Source: Brevibacillus dissolubilis (GTDB taxonomy: Bacteria > Bacillota > Bacilli > Brevibacillales > Brevibacillaceae). Taken from it: DNA of 64,000 bases. Made by a program: the position numbers and the translations under genes. This document shows, in pieces, positions 17,213 through 26,500 of this stretch (its first letter is position 1; each line of letters starts with the position of its first letter). Location: the NCBI RefSeq assembly GCF_006170445.1, contig NZ_VCNA01000001.1, forward strand, positions 372,001 through 436,000, written 5' to 3'. The notes beneath the pieces were generated by a model. That model ran no database searches. It saw only the letters and a list, made by a program, of their open reading frames with translations, and was not told the DNA's origin.

Positions 17213-18445
17213 TTATTGCACCCGAACCTTCTCTCCGTCATGCAGCTCGGAGCTTGGATTCACGACGATCTGATCTTCTGGTTTCAGGCCGCTTTTTACA
17301 ATGACATTGCCATCTGTGGAGCCCTCTGTAGTGATTTCAATCAGGCGCACTACATCTGCTTCCACTTTATATACATAAGATTTGTTCTCCTTTTGGATCA
17401 GGACAGAGGTTGGCAGCTTGAGTTCGGTCTCACCTTTTCCTGCAAGGAATACCTCAGCGAGCATACCAGAACGAAGCAGGCCATCTGTGTTGTTTACCTT
17501 GATTTTGACCGGGAACGTGGTGCTGTTGGTATCAGATACCGGGCTGACGAACTCAACCACGCCTTTGTAGGTTTTCCCATTGAGGCTGTCTACTTTGATA
17601 TCAAGGGTGGAGCCGATTTTCACATCGTTGATTTTTTCCTGTGGCACACTCACTTCTACTTTTACCGTATTCATGTTGACGATTGTCATGAGTGGTACGC
17701 TTGGTGATGCCATCTCGCCTGGATCAACACTGCGTTTGACGACCATCCCGTTGATCGGCGCTTTCACGACAGTGGAGTCCAATGTGTTTTTCGCCAGTGC
17801 CAAGGAAGATTGCAGACGGGTAACTTCCGCTTGCAGAGCGCTGATGGTGTTGTCGGTTGCGCCTTCTTTGGTCAGGGAAAGCTGTTGTTGGAGCTGCTCG
17901 TAGCCGGAGCGGGCGCTTTCTAATGAAAGAGAAGCTTTTTCCAAGTCAGCTTGGGAGATCGCGCCAGAAGTGAACAGGGACTGCATGCGGTCGTAGTTTT
18001 TCTGAGCCAGATCAAGGTTGACACGCGCTTGTTCCAATGCGCTTTCTTGACGGTTGATCTCTTGGCTTCTCGCCCCTGCTTTGGTGTCATTGAGACGGGC
18101 TTGTGCGCTTGCAATTGCGGCTTGGGCTTGGTTCACTTGTTGCTGGTAGTCGGTTGCTTCGAGCTGCACCAGCACCTGACCTTGCTTCACGGTCGTCCCT
18201 TCCTGTACACCGACGGAAGCGACTTTACCTGAAAGCTTGGAGACGACTTGCACTTCTTGGTCTGGAATGATTTTACCGCTTGCGATGGAACCGGAATCTG
18301 TATAATTCGCCATTTTCATTACTTTTACAAATGGGGTTGTACTGACTTGACTTGTAACCGCCTGATCGCTTGCACAACCTGCGAAAAGCAAAGCAGATGA
18401 AGACAATACAGACAGGACAAGCAGGGATTGAATTTGTTTTTTCAT
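17213..18445 (-). CDS. HlyD/RND-type periplasmic adaptor lipoprotein
   Basis: 410-residue membrane-fusion protein. The signal peptide ends in a lipobox (LLFAGC, Cys at about 24), so it is probably lipid-anchored on the outside of the membrane. A biotinyl-lipoyl-like half (VSKLSGKVASVGVQEGTTVK), a long coiled-coil hairpin (residues about 105-235, rich in Q, A, L and E), the second lipoyl half (VVKAPINGMVVKR) and beta-barrel domains follow in order. The long hairpin is typical of adaptors that reach an outer-membrane channel, which is unusual to need in a monoderm. Confidence 0.88.
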   Translation of the reverse strand: MKKQIQSLLVLSVLSSSALLFAGCASDQAVTSQVSTTPFVKVMKMANYTDSGSIASGKIIPDQEVQVVSKLSGKVASVGVQEGTTVKQGQVLVQLEATDYQQQVNQAQAAIASAQARLNDTKAGARSQEINRQESALEQARVNLDLAQKNYDRMQSLFTSGAISQADLEKASLSLESARSGYEQLQQQLSLTKEGATDNTISALQAEVTRLQSSLALAKNTLDSTVVKAPINGMVVKRSVDPGEMASPSVPLMTIVNMNTVKVEVSVPQEKINDVKIGSTLDIKVDSLNGKTYKGVVEFVSPVSDTNSTTFPVKIKVNNTDGLLRSGMLAEVFLAGKGETELKLPTSVLIQKENKSYVYKVEADVVRLIEITTEGSTDGNVIVKSGLKPEDQIVVNPSSELHDGEKVRVQ

Positions 18446-18455
18446 TATCTCTCAC

Positions 18456-19115
18456 CTAGCTTCCTTTCACAGTAATTTTGATGATCGCATTCATACCCGG
18501 GGATGGTTGCACACCCTGGAGATCATCAAGAGAGATTTTGATTGGTACACGCTGCGTTACTTTGGTAAAGTTACCGCTGGTGTTGGTTGCCGGCAACAGG
18601 GAGAACGTGGAGTTGGTTGCTTCGCCCACCTCGATGACAGAACCATAGAAGGTTTTGCCAGGGAATGAATCGACGGTGATCTCTACCGGTTGGCCTGTAT
18701 GTACTCGACCAATTTCGGTTTCTTCTAAGTTAGCGGACACGTAGACTTTGGATTTGTCAACGACCATGGCAATCGCTTGACCCGGTGCCACTACTTCGCC
18801 TTGTTTGGCCAATGTCTTGATGACCGTACCGCTGATTGGAGCTTTCAGCAAGGCATTGTCAATCAGGTTGGTCGGCAGGTTCGTGGTTTCCTGTTGACCC
18901 ACGATCTGGTCGGACATGACTTGGTCGCCGTCCTTAATCTGCAGATCAATCAGCTTGCCTGAAATCTTCGGCATGACACGGTAGATATCACCAGCCACGC
19001 GAGCGTCTTCTGTCTTGACATAGTGCTCACCTTCATACCAGTAGTAGTAACCGATGCCACCACCAGCCACTACCATCAAGATCAGAATGAGGGATAAAAT
19101 AAACTTTCTTTTCAT
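18456..19115 (-). CDS. Short EmrA/HlyD-type membrane-fusion protein
   Basis: 219 residues with one N-terminal membrane anchor (ILSLILILMVVAGGGIGYYY). The lipoyl halves VMPKISGKLIDLQIKDGDQV and LLKAPISGTVIKTLAKQGEV are separated by only about 20 residues, so the usual long alpha-hairpin is missing. The C-terminus has the beta-barrel motifs of EmrA-like adaptors. It sits 10 bp upstream of the second adaptor and 33 bp after marR. The short form is common in Bacillota. Confidence 0.88.
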   Translation of the reverse strand: MKRKFILSLILILMVVAGGGIGYYYWYEGEHYVKTEDARVAGDIYRVMPKISGKLIDLQIKDGDQVMSDQIVGQQETTNLPTNLIDNALLKAPISGTVIKTLAKQGEVVAPGQAIAMVVDKSKVYVSANLEETEIGRVHTGQPVEITVDSFPGKTFYGSVIEVGEATNSTFSLLPATNTSGNFTKVTQRVPIKISLDDLQGVQPSPGMNAIIKITVKGS

Positions 19116-19148
19116 AAGGTCTCCTCTGCTTTCTCTTTTCTGACTTTT

Positions 19149-19577
19149 CTATTCGAATTGGGATAGGATTTTGCTCTGTAGTATCTTGGTAATCTGCTCT
19201 GCTTCGGCTGGATCGAGTTGACCGAACAATCTTTGAATAAATTCGTTCCGGTTGTCGATAGCCTCCTGGAGTGTTTTTCTGCCATCCTCTGTGATGTCCA
19301 GATACACACACCGCCTGTCACCCTCTACGCGAATCCGTTGCGCTGTACCGTTTTCGATCAGCTTATCGGCGAGACCGGTAATCCCACCTGTTGTGATATC
19401 AAGCATGTCTGCGAGTACGGATGGCTTTTGCGGTCCATTTGACGCCAGTTCTTCCAAAATGCGCGTTTGAGAATAAGCCATGCCAGTTGGATTCGACTTC
19501 TGCCACTCTACTTTCATCTTTTTGAACAGCAAATGGATGCAATTCGCAACATCATATAGTTCTTGGCGTTCGAGCAT
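19149..19577 (-). CDS. MarR-family transcriptional repressor of the efflux operon
   Basis: 142-residue winged-helix protein. The DNA-binding helix-turn-helix is KPSVLADMLDITTGGITGLADKLI at residues about 51-74, followed by the wing RIRVEGDRRCVYLDITEDGR with the conserved D-R pair; flanking helices form the dimer interface. It is the first gene of an operon with two membrane-fusion proteins and an EmrB-like pump. A palindromic operator and promoter lie just upstream, so autorepression relieved by a pump substrate is likely. Confidence 0.93.
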   Translation of the reverse strand: MLERQELYDVANCIHLLFKKMKVEWQKSNPTGMAYSQTRILEELASNGPQKPSVLADMLDITTGGITGLADKLIENGTAQRIRVEGDRRCVYLDITEDGRKTLQEAIDNRNEFIQRLFGQLDPAEAEQITKILQSKILSQFE

Positions 19578-19680
19578 AGGTTGTTGCCCCCCCTTTCTGA
19601 GGCTGGTTTCGTTCGTGCTTCTTCCTTCTTTGAAACAGGGTGTTGCAGTTTTTTAGGATATTCAAAATTGCTTATTCGTT

Positions 19681-19749
19681 AATATCTTAGTGATAAGATA
19701 TTTAATAAAAAACTATTGTTATCTTACTACTGGATAGTTTTATAGTCAA
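19681..19749 (-). promoter_or_regulatory. marR operon promoter and MarR operator
   Basis: Read on the minus strand: -35 TTGACT (19744-19749), 17-bp spacer, -10 TAAGAT (19721-19726). About 12 bp after the predicted start lies the inverted repeat AATATCTTA-N4-TAAGATATT (19681-19702), nine paired bases per arm. The -10 region repeats the half-site TAAGATA, so two repressor dimers may bind. Binding by the MarR protein is inferred from placement. Confidence 0.75.
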
Positions 19750-19873
19750 TATATTTGTGTATAGAAAAATTTCAAGTAAGGAAGGCCGACTTAGTGAAAT
19801 GCCTGATTTAGCTGGATTGTAAAGGCTTTCAATAATATGGATATTTTTTTATATTTCCCTGATGGAATTATGT

Positions 19874-19920
19874 GTTTCATCACCATTTCGGAGCCAGCGA
19901 TTGGAACACTGTGATGAAAC
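19874..19920. repeat. Long inverted repeat of unknown role
   Basis: GTTTCATCAC and GTGATGAAAC pair perfectly around a 27-nt loop. It lies beyond a terminator in a roughly 480-bp gene-free stretch (19578-20057) and has no T-run, so it is not itself an obvious terminator. The rest of the stretch holds the marR promoter, the next terminator and two copies of ACCGAATACTC near 19990-20025. Confidence 0.45.
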
Positions 19921-19922
19921 AG

Positions 19923-19955
19923 AAAAACGGCGGGTCTTAGATCGACACCACCGCC
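19923..19955 (-). terminator. Terminator of the aminopeptidase unit
   Basis: On the minus strand GGCGG and CCGCC pair around a loop and are followed by GTTTTTC. It lies about 100 bp after the gene ending at 20058. Confidence 0.6.
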
Positions 19956-20057
19956 TTGTTTCACGATATCGGTACTCCCATTGCGAAGACCGAATACTCA
20001 CCCGATTATGAACACCGAATACTCGCTGTTTCTTCTATATAAATAGGCGAATATGCT

Positions 20058-20483
20058 TTAACCGCAAGCAAGCTTTATCGCCTGCTCGTACTGCTTACGC
20101 TCAAAAACAAACGGTCCAAAACCGCCATAGTCCCAGTGTCCCCCTGATGAATCTTCCCCCCTGTGCGGGTTATGAAAATCACTCCAGATCACGCGGTCTT
20201 CTTCAAGCGTAATTGTAGCCTCCAATGACCAGCAGCCAATCTCGCCACAGGTGCAGGACAGGATTGGCACGTCTTCGGTCTTGCCCTCCTGCATGATATA
20301 GGTGAAAAAATCCTCTGTCCACAGTCCCTGATAAGCTCCTGCTATGTTGTATGCGAAGGGTCTTTCATAACTGGCAGCCATGTTAATGAAGTCCTGACCA
20401 TCGATCTGGATGCGGACGATCGGAACACCCTCAGGAAAGGGGTACGTAAGCTGAAATGAGATCGTATGCACGTATTTCTCCAT
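20058..20483 (-). CDS. Uncharacterised 141-residue protein with CTCGxxGC motif
   Basis: Soluble protein, Trp/Tyr rich, with a central LSCTCGEIGC cysteine cluster near residue 75-84 and a Gly-rich HWDYGGFGPFVF segment near the end. The cysteine spacing could bind metal, but I recognise no named family. It begins one base after the end of the aminopeptidase gene, so the two are tightly coupled. Function unknown. Confidence 0.8.
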   Translation of the reverse strand: MEKYVHTISFQLTYPFPEGVPIVRIQIDGQDFINMAASYERPFAYNIAGAYQGLWTEDFFTYIMQEGKTEDVPILSCTCGEIGCWSLEATITLEEDRVIWSDFHNPHRGEDSSGGHWDYGGFGPFVFERKQYEQAIKLACG

Positions 20484-20484
20484 C

Positions 20485-21618
20485 TTATTGTCCTTCCATC
20501 AACCGGTCCGGATTCAATCCCTGCAGCTCTTCGGGCACGAACAATCCGTCCTTTCTCACCAGCACATCATCAAACCAAATCTCCCCACCGCCATACTCGG
20601 GACGCTGGATACTGACCAGATCCCAGTGAAGCGAGCTGCGGTTGCCATTGTCCGTCATCTCAATCGCATGACCAGGAGTAAAATGGAAGCTGCCTGCTAT
20701 CTTTTCATCGAAGAGAATATCGTTCATCGGGTGCAAAATCAATGGATGAAATCCAATCGCAAACTCGCCGATGAAGCGAGCTCCTTCATCCCGGTCGAGA
20801 ATTTTGTTGAGCAGTTCTGTTTCATTCGCGGTGGCTTCGATGATTTTGCCATTCTGGAAAACGAACCGGACATCGGAATAGGTCGTTCCATCGTATAGGC
20901 TTGGGATGTTGTATGTAATGGTGCCATTCACTGAATCCAGAACAGGTGCGGTGAAGACCTCACCGTCTGGGACATTCATCTCCCCGGATGCGATATAGGC
21001 CGGGATGCCTTTGATCGAAAAGGTCAAATCGGTGCCTGCTCCGATGATTCGGACGCGGTCTGTGCGCTCCATCCACTCTTTTAGTGGTTGAGCTGCTTGG
21101 TTTACCTTGGCATAATCGATCGTCGACACCTGAAAATAAAAATCAGTGAAGGCTTCGAGCGTCATCCCCGCGTTGTCGGCCAGTGACTGGGTTGGATAAT
21201 GTAGACCTACCCAGCGCTTTTTGCTCTTTAAGGTGCGGAGCTCCCTCATCGAGGTGAAGTAGGTATTGACCTGTTCGATCGGAACTCCGGCATAGTCGCT
21301 GCCATCATGGACGCCGATGATCACAACACGTTTATTGGTTTCCTGCCAGATCGGAGTGTCCCAATTCACTACTTTTTGTACGGTTTCAGCAGTGATGCCA
21401 CGCAGCCATTCATTATGGAGCATCGGATCGAACACTTTGACAAAAGGGTGTGCTCCACGAGCATAGGCCTCTTTGATAATCTCCTTTGCCAGCTCACGTC
21501 CTTCACCGAGGACTTCAATAACAAGGCGGTCGCCTTTTTGGCAATCGAGGGAATAGTCGAGCAATTGCTGGGAAAGCAGATTGATACGGGACAGATTAGC
21601 AGCAGTCAGATGGGTCAT
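20485..21618 (-). CDS. M29-family (AmpS/thermophilic) aminopeptidase
   Basis: 377-residue metallo-aminopeptidase. It shows the M29 pattern: early VIEVLGEGRELAKEIIKEAY, the mid-protein GAGTDLTF and ASGEMNVPDGEVFTAPV, then ARFIGEFAIGFHP, FHFTPGHAIEM and LHWDLVSI, which supply the Glu, His and Asp metal ligands. These enzymes release N-terminal residues from peptides in the cytoplasm. I chose ATG 21618 behind AAGGAGG at nine bases; an upstream in-frame start at 21648 lacks a site. The metal site looks intact. Confidence 0.9.
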   Translation of the reverse strand: MTHLTAANLSRINLLSQQLLDYSLDCQKGDRLVIEVLGEGRELAKEIIKEAYARGAHPFVKVFDPMLHNEWLRGITAETVQKVVNWDTPIWQETNKRVVIIGVHDGSDYAGVPIEQVNTYFTSMRELRTLKSKKRWVGLHYPTQSLADNAGMTLEAFTDFYFQVSTIDYAKVNQAAQPLKEWMERTDRVRIIGAGTDLTFSIKGIPAYIASGEMNVPDGEVFTAPVLDSVNGTITYNIPSLYDGTTYSDVRFVFQNGKIIEATANETELLNKILDRDEGARFIGEFAIGFHPLILHPMNDILFDEKIAGSFHFTPGHAIEMTDNGNRSSLHWDLVSIQRPEYGGGEIWFDDVLVRKDGLFVPEELQGLNPDRLMEGQ

Positions 21619-21881
21619 AGGATCGTACCTCCTTATGCAAATTGGCATTCACGAAAATAATAGTTCAATTCATAATATTTCACTTTATAGGAAAATCATG
21701 ATCCATGCAATTTTTTTACAAAAAAATTTCTGCTGGATCAATCTGATTTTTTGTTACCCATAAATACATTATGTAACCAAATTGCCCCCCTTGCGCTTTT
21801 TGGTAAGCAGTATGGTTTTCTCGCCCGGTGCAAATACTTTGAAGGAAAAATCACCGGTCAAAGAACTGGAGGGATACCGAG

Positions 21882-22709
21882 ATGGCGTCCGAAATCAGGC
21901 GTGCGCATGAAACCACGGAGTCCTATGATCCGTTTATCATTCCTTATGATATAGATTGTGTGCGCCTATTCATGGTCAATATCTGTTTCGTCGGCTCTCC
22001 AACTGACCCAGATAATTGGGTGCTGGTTGATGCCGGGCTGCCTTTGTCTGCCAATATGATAGTGCAAGCGGCCGAAAATCGTTTTGGGCCGGACTGCAAG
22101 CCTAGAGCCATCGTGCTGACTCACGGTCACTTTGATCATATCGGGGCCTTGGAGGAACTCGTCAAGCGGTGGGATGTCCCTGTGTATGCGCATGAGGACG
22201 AGTTGCCGTATTTGACCGGGAAAAAACAGTACTTGCCCCCCGACCCATCTGTCGGTGGCGGTCTGATGTCCTGGCTTTCCCCGCTTTATCCGCGTGACGG
22301 GATCGATCTGGGTGAGCGCGTGATGGCTTTGCCTAAGGATGGTTCGATTCCGAACATGCCCGAGTGGCGGTGGATTCATACGCCTGGGCATACGTTGGGT
22401 CATGTGTCTTTTTTCCGGGAAAGAGACCGTTCTCTAATCGTCGGGGATGCGTTTCTCACGGTCAAGCAGGAATCGGCATTAGCCGTCATGACCCAGCAAA
22501 AGGCGATTCACGGACCGCCGATGTATTTTACAACGGACTGGGAGCGTGCTGAGGAGTCGGTCAATCGGCTGGTTGAATTGGAGCCGGCTGTCGCGTATAC
22601 CGGACATGGTCAGATCATGTACGGGGAAGAGTTGCGACGGGAGCTGAAGCGATTGGCTGATGAATTCGAGAACTTGGCGGTTCCGGATCATGGGAAGTAT
22701 GTGCATTAG
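21882..22709 (+). CDS. MBL-fold metallo-hydrolase
   Basis: 275-residue metallo-beta-lactamase-fold protein. Metal ligands are visible in LTHGHFDHIG (HxHxDH, near residues 85-94), HTPGHTLGHVSFF and IVGDAFL, and the final His lies in YTGHGQ. Likely a broad glyoxalase-II-like or lactonase hydrolase; substrate unknown. ATG 21882 is preceded by GGAGGG. It is divergent from the aminopeptidase and ends before a good terminator. Confidence 0.9.
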   Translation: MASEIRRAHETTESYDPFIIPYDIDCVRLFMVNICFVGSPTDPDNWVLVDAGLPLSANMIVQAAENRFGPDCKPRAIVLTHGHFDHIGALEELVKRWDVPVYAHEDELPYLTGKKQYLPPDPSVGGGLMSWLSPLYPRDGIDLGERVMALPKDGSIPNMPEWRWIHTPGHTLGHVSFFRERDRSLIVGDAFLTVKQESALAVMTQQKAIHGPPMYFTTDWERAEESVNRLVELEPAVAYTGHGQIMYGEELRRELKRLADEFENLAVPDHGKYVH

Positions 22710-22815
22710 GTAGACGCAGGTGCAGGTGCATTAAGTGGTCTTGGTCCAAAGCGGTCTTGTCCTAAACGGTCGTGGGCCAGTTGCATTAGCAATGCGGTCT
22801 CGTACTGAAACCCCC

Positions 22816-22857
22816 AAAAACCACTTGGCTTGAGTAAGAAGAGGTCAAGTGGTTTTT
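22816..22857 (+). terminator. Terminator of the MBL hydrolase gene
   Basis: AAAAACCACTTG, a loop, CAAGTGGTTTTT. The same segment truncates the MFS pseudogene that follows on the other strand. Confidence 0.8.
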
Positions 22858-23310
22858 GCTTTGATACATACATGGCGTTGGCCCGCAGCAGCAGATCTTT
22901 TTGTACAATGGCAAGAATGGCGCTTTTGTGCAAAGGGGTGTCGAAAGCATTCGCCAGATTGAGCGCAAGCAAAGCCAGTATCATCAACAGCAACGAGTCC
23001 GTCAGATATGCGGTGAGCAGCAGTCATCCGTTGAGCATGGGCATAGCCGCTGATCGAGATGATCTTTTTCACGGATTAGCGGTTGATTAGCGTGCCTGCG
23101 AACGGACTGACGACGATTAAAAGGATCGGCCCAGATATGAGATGAGTAACGCTGCTTTGCAAAAGTCGGACGAAAGCACCTCGGTTAGAATTTGCAGGTT
23201 GGCAAAAATGCCGAACCACAGACCCGCGATGGACAGAAAATCGGCCAGTAGGATTGTGGCGAGGGAGCAGTTAACGAGAGCATTTTTAAACGGTTGTTTA
23301 ACTTTTTGCG
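22858..23310 (-). pseudogene. Frameshifted, truncated MFS transporter remnant
   Basis: Read on the minus strand in successive frames, the segments PFKNALVNCSLATILLADFL, AGLWFGIFANLQIL, ISGPILLIVVSPFAGTLINR (then a stop), VKKIISISG and LLLMILALLALNLANAFDTP-LHKSAILAIVQ form the first four to five helices of an MFS_3-type (EntS-like) exporter. At least two frameshifts and one stop interrupt it, the start codon is lost although AAAGGAGGGG remains upstream, and everything after about residue 150 is gone. The remnant ends at the terminator of the neighbouring gene. Confidence 0.75.
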
Positions 23311-23440
23311 ATCCCCTCCTTTCCCATCTCTAGATGTCTTGGAAATGATATAGAAGGAAGGATGCCTTTAGTCGGAACTTAATTGGTCTTATGAATAAGC
23401 AGTATATTTTTTACAGACGGGATTTGAATTGAAATAAGAA

Positions 23441-23468
23441 AGACGCTTCTTCTGTTATAGAAGCGTCT
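23441..23468 (-). terminator. Terminator of the helicase-nuclease gene
   Basis: AGACGCTTC and GAAGCGTCT pair over 9 bp with a 10-nt loop; TTTCTT follows on the minus strand. Confidence 0.75.
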
Positions 23469-23508
23469 AAGCTTTATAGTGTTTGGGGTTGTTATTTACT
23501 ACGCTTAC

Positions 23509-26500
23509 CTATTTCGTCTGTTCTGTTACGGCCATGACAGCTTGCTCATGCTTTATCAATTCTTTAATCAACTGATCGATTCTTTCCATCTCCTGCACAG
23601 GATTTTTCCACCAGTTCCGGCTCCATATCCGTGCTATTGTCCAACCCTTATCTTCCAAAAACTTTTGCCGATAAATATCGCGTTCCCTGGCGCTCGGTGA
23701 GCTGTGATACATGGCACCATCGCACTCAATACCCAGTATGTATCGGGTTGGGTCATGGGGATGCACGACAGCCAAGTCAATGCGATATCCGGAAAGACCT
23801 ACTTGTGTATTTACTTCGTACTTCAAATTCTTTAACTGATTGTAAACTTGTTCTTCAAAAGGTGAATCAAACACCAAGTTGCTATGTTGTTTCTGTGTCG
23901 AGCTCTCTTGTCCTACTTCTGCCAGTACTTTTTTGATTCTATCCAAATCTAATTGAGAGACAGCTTGGGCATATTCCAGATAGGCCTTAAATAGTTTCGG
24001 CCCTCTTTCCTTGGCACCAGCCACATTCAACTCGTGAGGCTCGATGCTTGTGACTACGTGAATTCTTGCTTTAGCCCGTGTGATGGCAACGTTCAGTCTG
24101 TTTTCACCGCCCGCTTGATTCAACAAACCAAATCGATTATAAATCCTGCCTTCTTCATTGGGGGCATAACCAATGGAGAACACGATCACATCCCGTTCAT
24201 CACCCTGTACGTTTTCAATATTCTTAACAAAAATACGCTCGTCAATGTCTCTTGCCATTACTTGCTGGTACACAACAGCAAATTCAGGGTCATTTTCGAT
24301 TTGACGTTCAATGGTATCCAGAATCTTATCTTGCTGCTTGGCATTGAACGTGATAATCCCAACAGATTGATTAGGATGTCGAATTAGTTGATCCTTCAAT
24401 AATTGGACAACCTTTTCTGCTTCCGTCTCGTTACTTTGATTGATCCATTTGCCCTCCACTTTTGTCCATGTGATGGCAGCTGGATTAGACAACGGTGCTA
24501 CGTTAGGCGCAATCTGTATTTGTCCATGGTAAAAAGCATGATTGGAGAAATTAATAAGCTCTTCTGATTTGGAGCGGTAATGCCATTGCAATAATTTTTC
24601 TGAAAAGATCCTCTTGGCTTGGCTCAGCAAACTCTCAGCATCATCGAATGTACCGTTAACCTCTTCCTCATCATAATCTGCATCCCCATCCCCATCAGAA
24701 CTGACCTTGAACAGATTGGAAGGTGGCAATTGCTTTTCGTCCCCCGCAATAAGCACTTGGCGCGCCCGATAAATAGATGGGATACTGTTCTCAACTGTAC
24801 ATTGGGATGCCTCATCAAATATGACCAGATCAAACAATTCTGGTTCCAAAGGAAAAATACTGGACACAACTTCTGGAGATGTCAGCCATACAGGGAACAG
24901 TTTCATTAACCCGTCCTTCGTGTATTCTTTTACAAATTTCCGCAATGTCCAGATCTGACTTCTTTTGGACGCTTGATGTTTAATTGCTTTGAACTGCTTT
25001 TGATTTTGATAATTCGCCTGACGAACTCCTTCTAACAGATCGGCCTGAAGTAATTTTTTCCCTACCATTTTTTTCTGATCCAGCAACTGGCGAAACGATT
25101 CCAACAACTGGCTATATTCAGCTGTCGATACCTTAACCATATGGGGATTCTTTTTCTCCACCTGATCAATCCAATGGGCAAACAGTGATTGCCGTAAGTG
25201 TTCGACAGTCTCCTCCGGTCTTACAGGTCCGTTCTTCTCGGCAGGGTGGACAACAGATACCGTGATCAACTTGCGAATTTCCTCTGTCTTTTCTTCAAAA
25301 AAACGGTCCATCTCTCTCAGTTCTTCAAAATCTTCCATGATCGCTTGACGTTTTTGTTCCAAATCATCAACAGGGATTTTTCCCTTTGCCACCCCTGTTT
25401 TGAGAGAATGGATATGATCGGATACGAAGTACGGTTGAAACGATTCAATCTTCTTGGAGATGTCATCTGCTACGCCGGCAATATCATAAAGGGTTCGCAG
25501 GCTCTCTCTGATACTAAGCCACTCTTTTGATGTGATGCCTTTAAACTTTTCCCCTTTTAACAGTTCGTTCAAAATCGTTTTACCAGTAAAAGAGGTCCAC
25601 CACCACAATCTCAATTTTTGCAGAGTTCGTTTTTGACTTGGATCAAGATCGTGATAAATCTTCTCAAGCTTGTCTTGAATCATCCAGGTATACTCAGGAG
25701 TAATACTATCGTCATTAAATACATGGAGATGAGAGGCCGTTTGTTTGGCTTTTTCGATTACATCATCCAGTACTTCAACCAATTGTACTTTATTCTTTAC
25801 TTCCAAATGGCTAAACGATTTTCGATGTTTTAACGGATAATCTTGTCTGCCAAACCGCTGATAATAGTAAGCGTAATTATACACATGTGCCAACATATCA
25901 TCCATGTTGTCTTTGTGAAGATGGGAAAGGACATGTTGCAGAGGGATAAATTGATGTACGCCTTGAAATGGTCTTGACAAGCCGTATAAATCGTACGCCC
26001 GAAACCCATTAGGTTGTACCTCAAACAAGCTTCTCGCTATTTTATTCAAGTTTTCTTCCCGCTCTTCGATTTTTCGCGAAAGCTGCTTGAACTCGTCTTG
26101 TTTAGTATGTTGAGTTTGTGAGCCAGCTTCAATTAAATTGGTCACTTTTGCGTATACCTTGGCTCGATCCATTTTTTCATCATGAATGAGTGCAGCATGA
26201 CTTGACAGCTGAAGAGAATCCAACCGTTGATAGACTACATCTAATGCTGCCCGTTTTTGACAGACAACCATTACTTTTTTGCCTTGGAACAATGCATCTA
26301 CAATCAAATTGACGATGACTTGGGATTTGCCTGTACCTGGGGGCCCGTGAACAACCATTCCTTTTTTGTAACGTGCTTCCCGCAGGATCTCTTCCTGTGA
26401 GCCATCGGTCTGCATCAGAAATAATTCATTTTCTTCTCGTACGTTAGGAAGCTGATCGTCTTTCCATTCGTAATCATTGGTTTCACCACTCAAACTGTTC

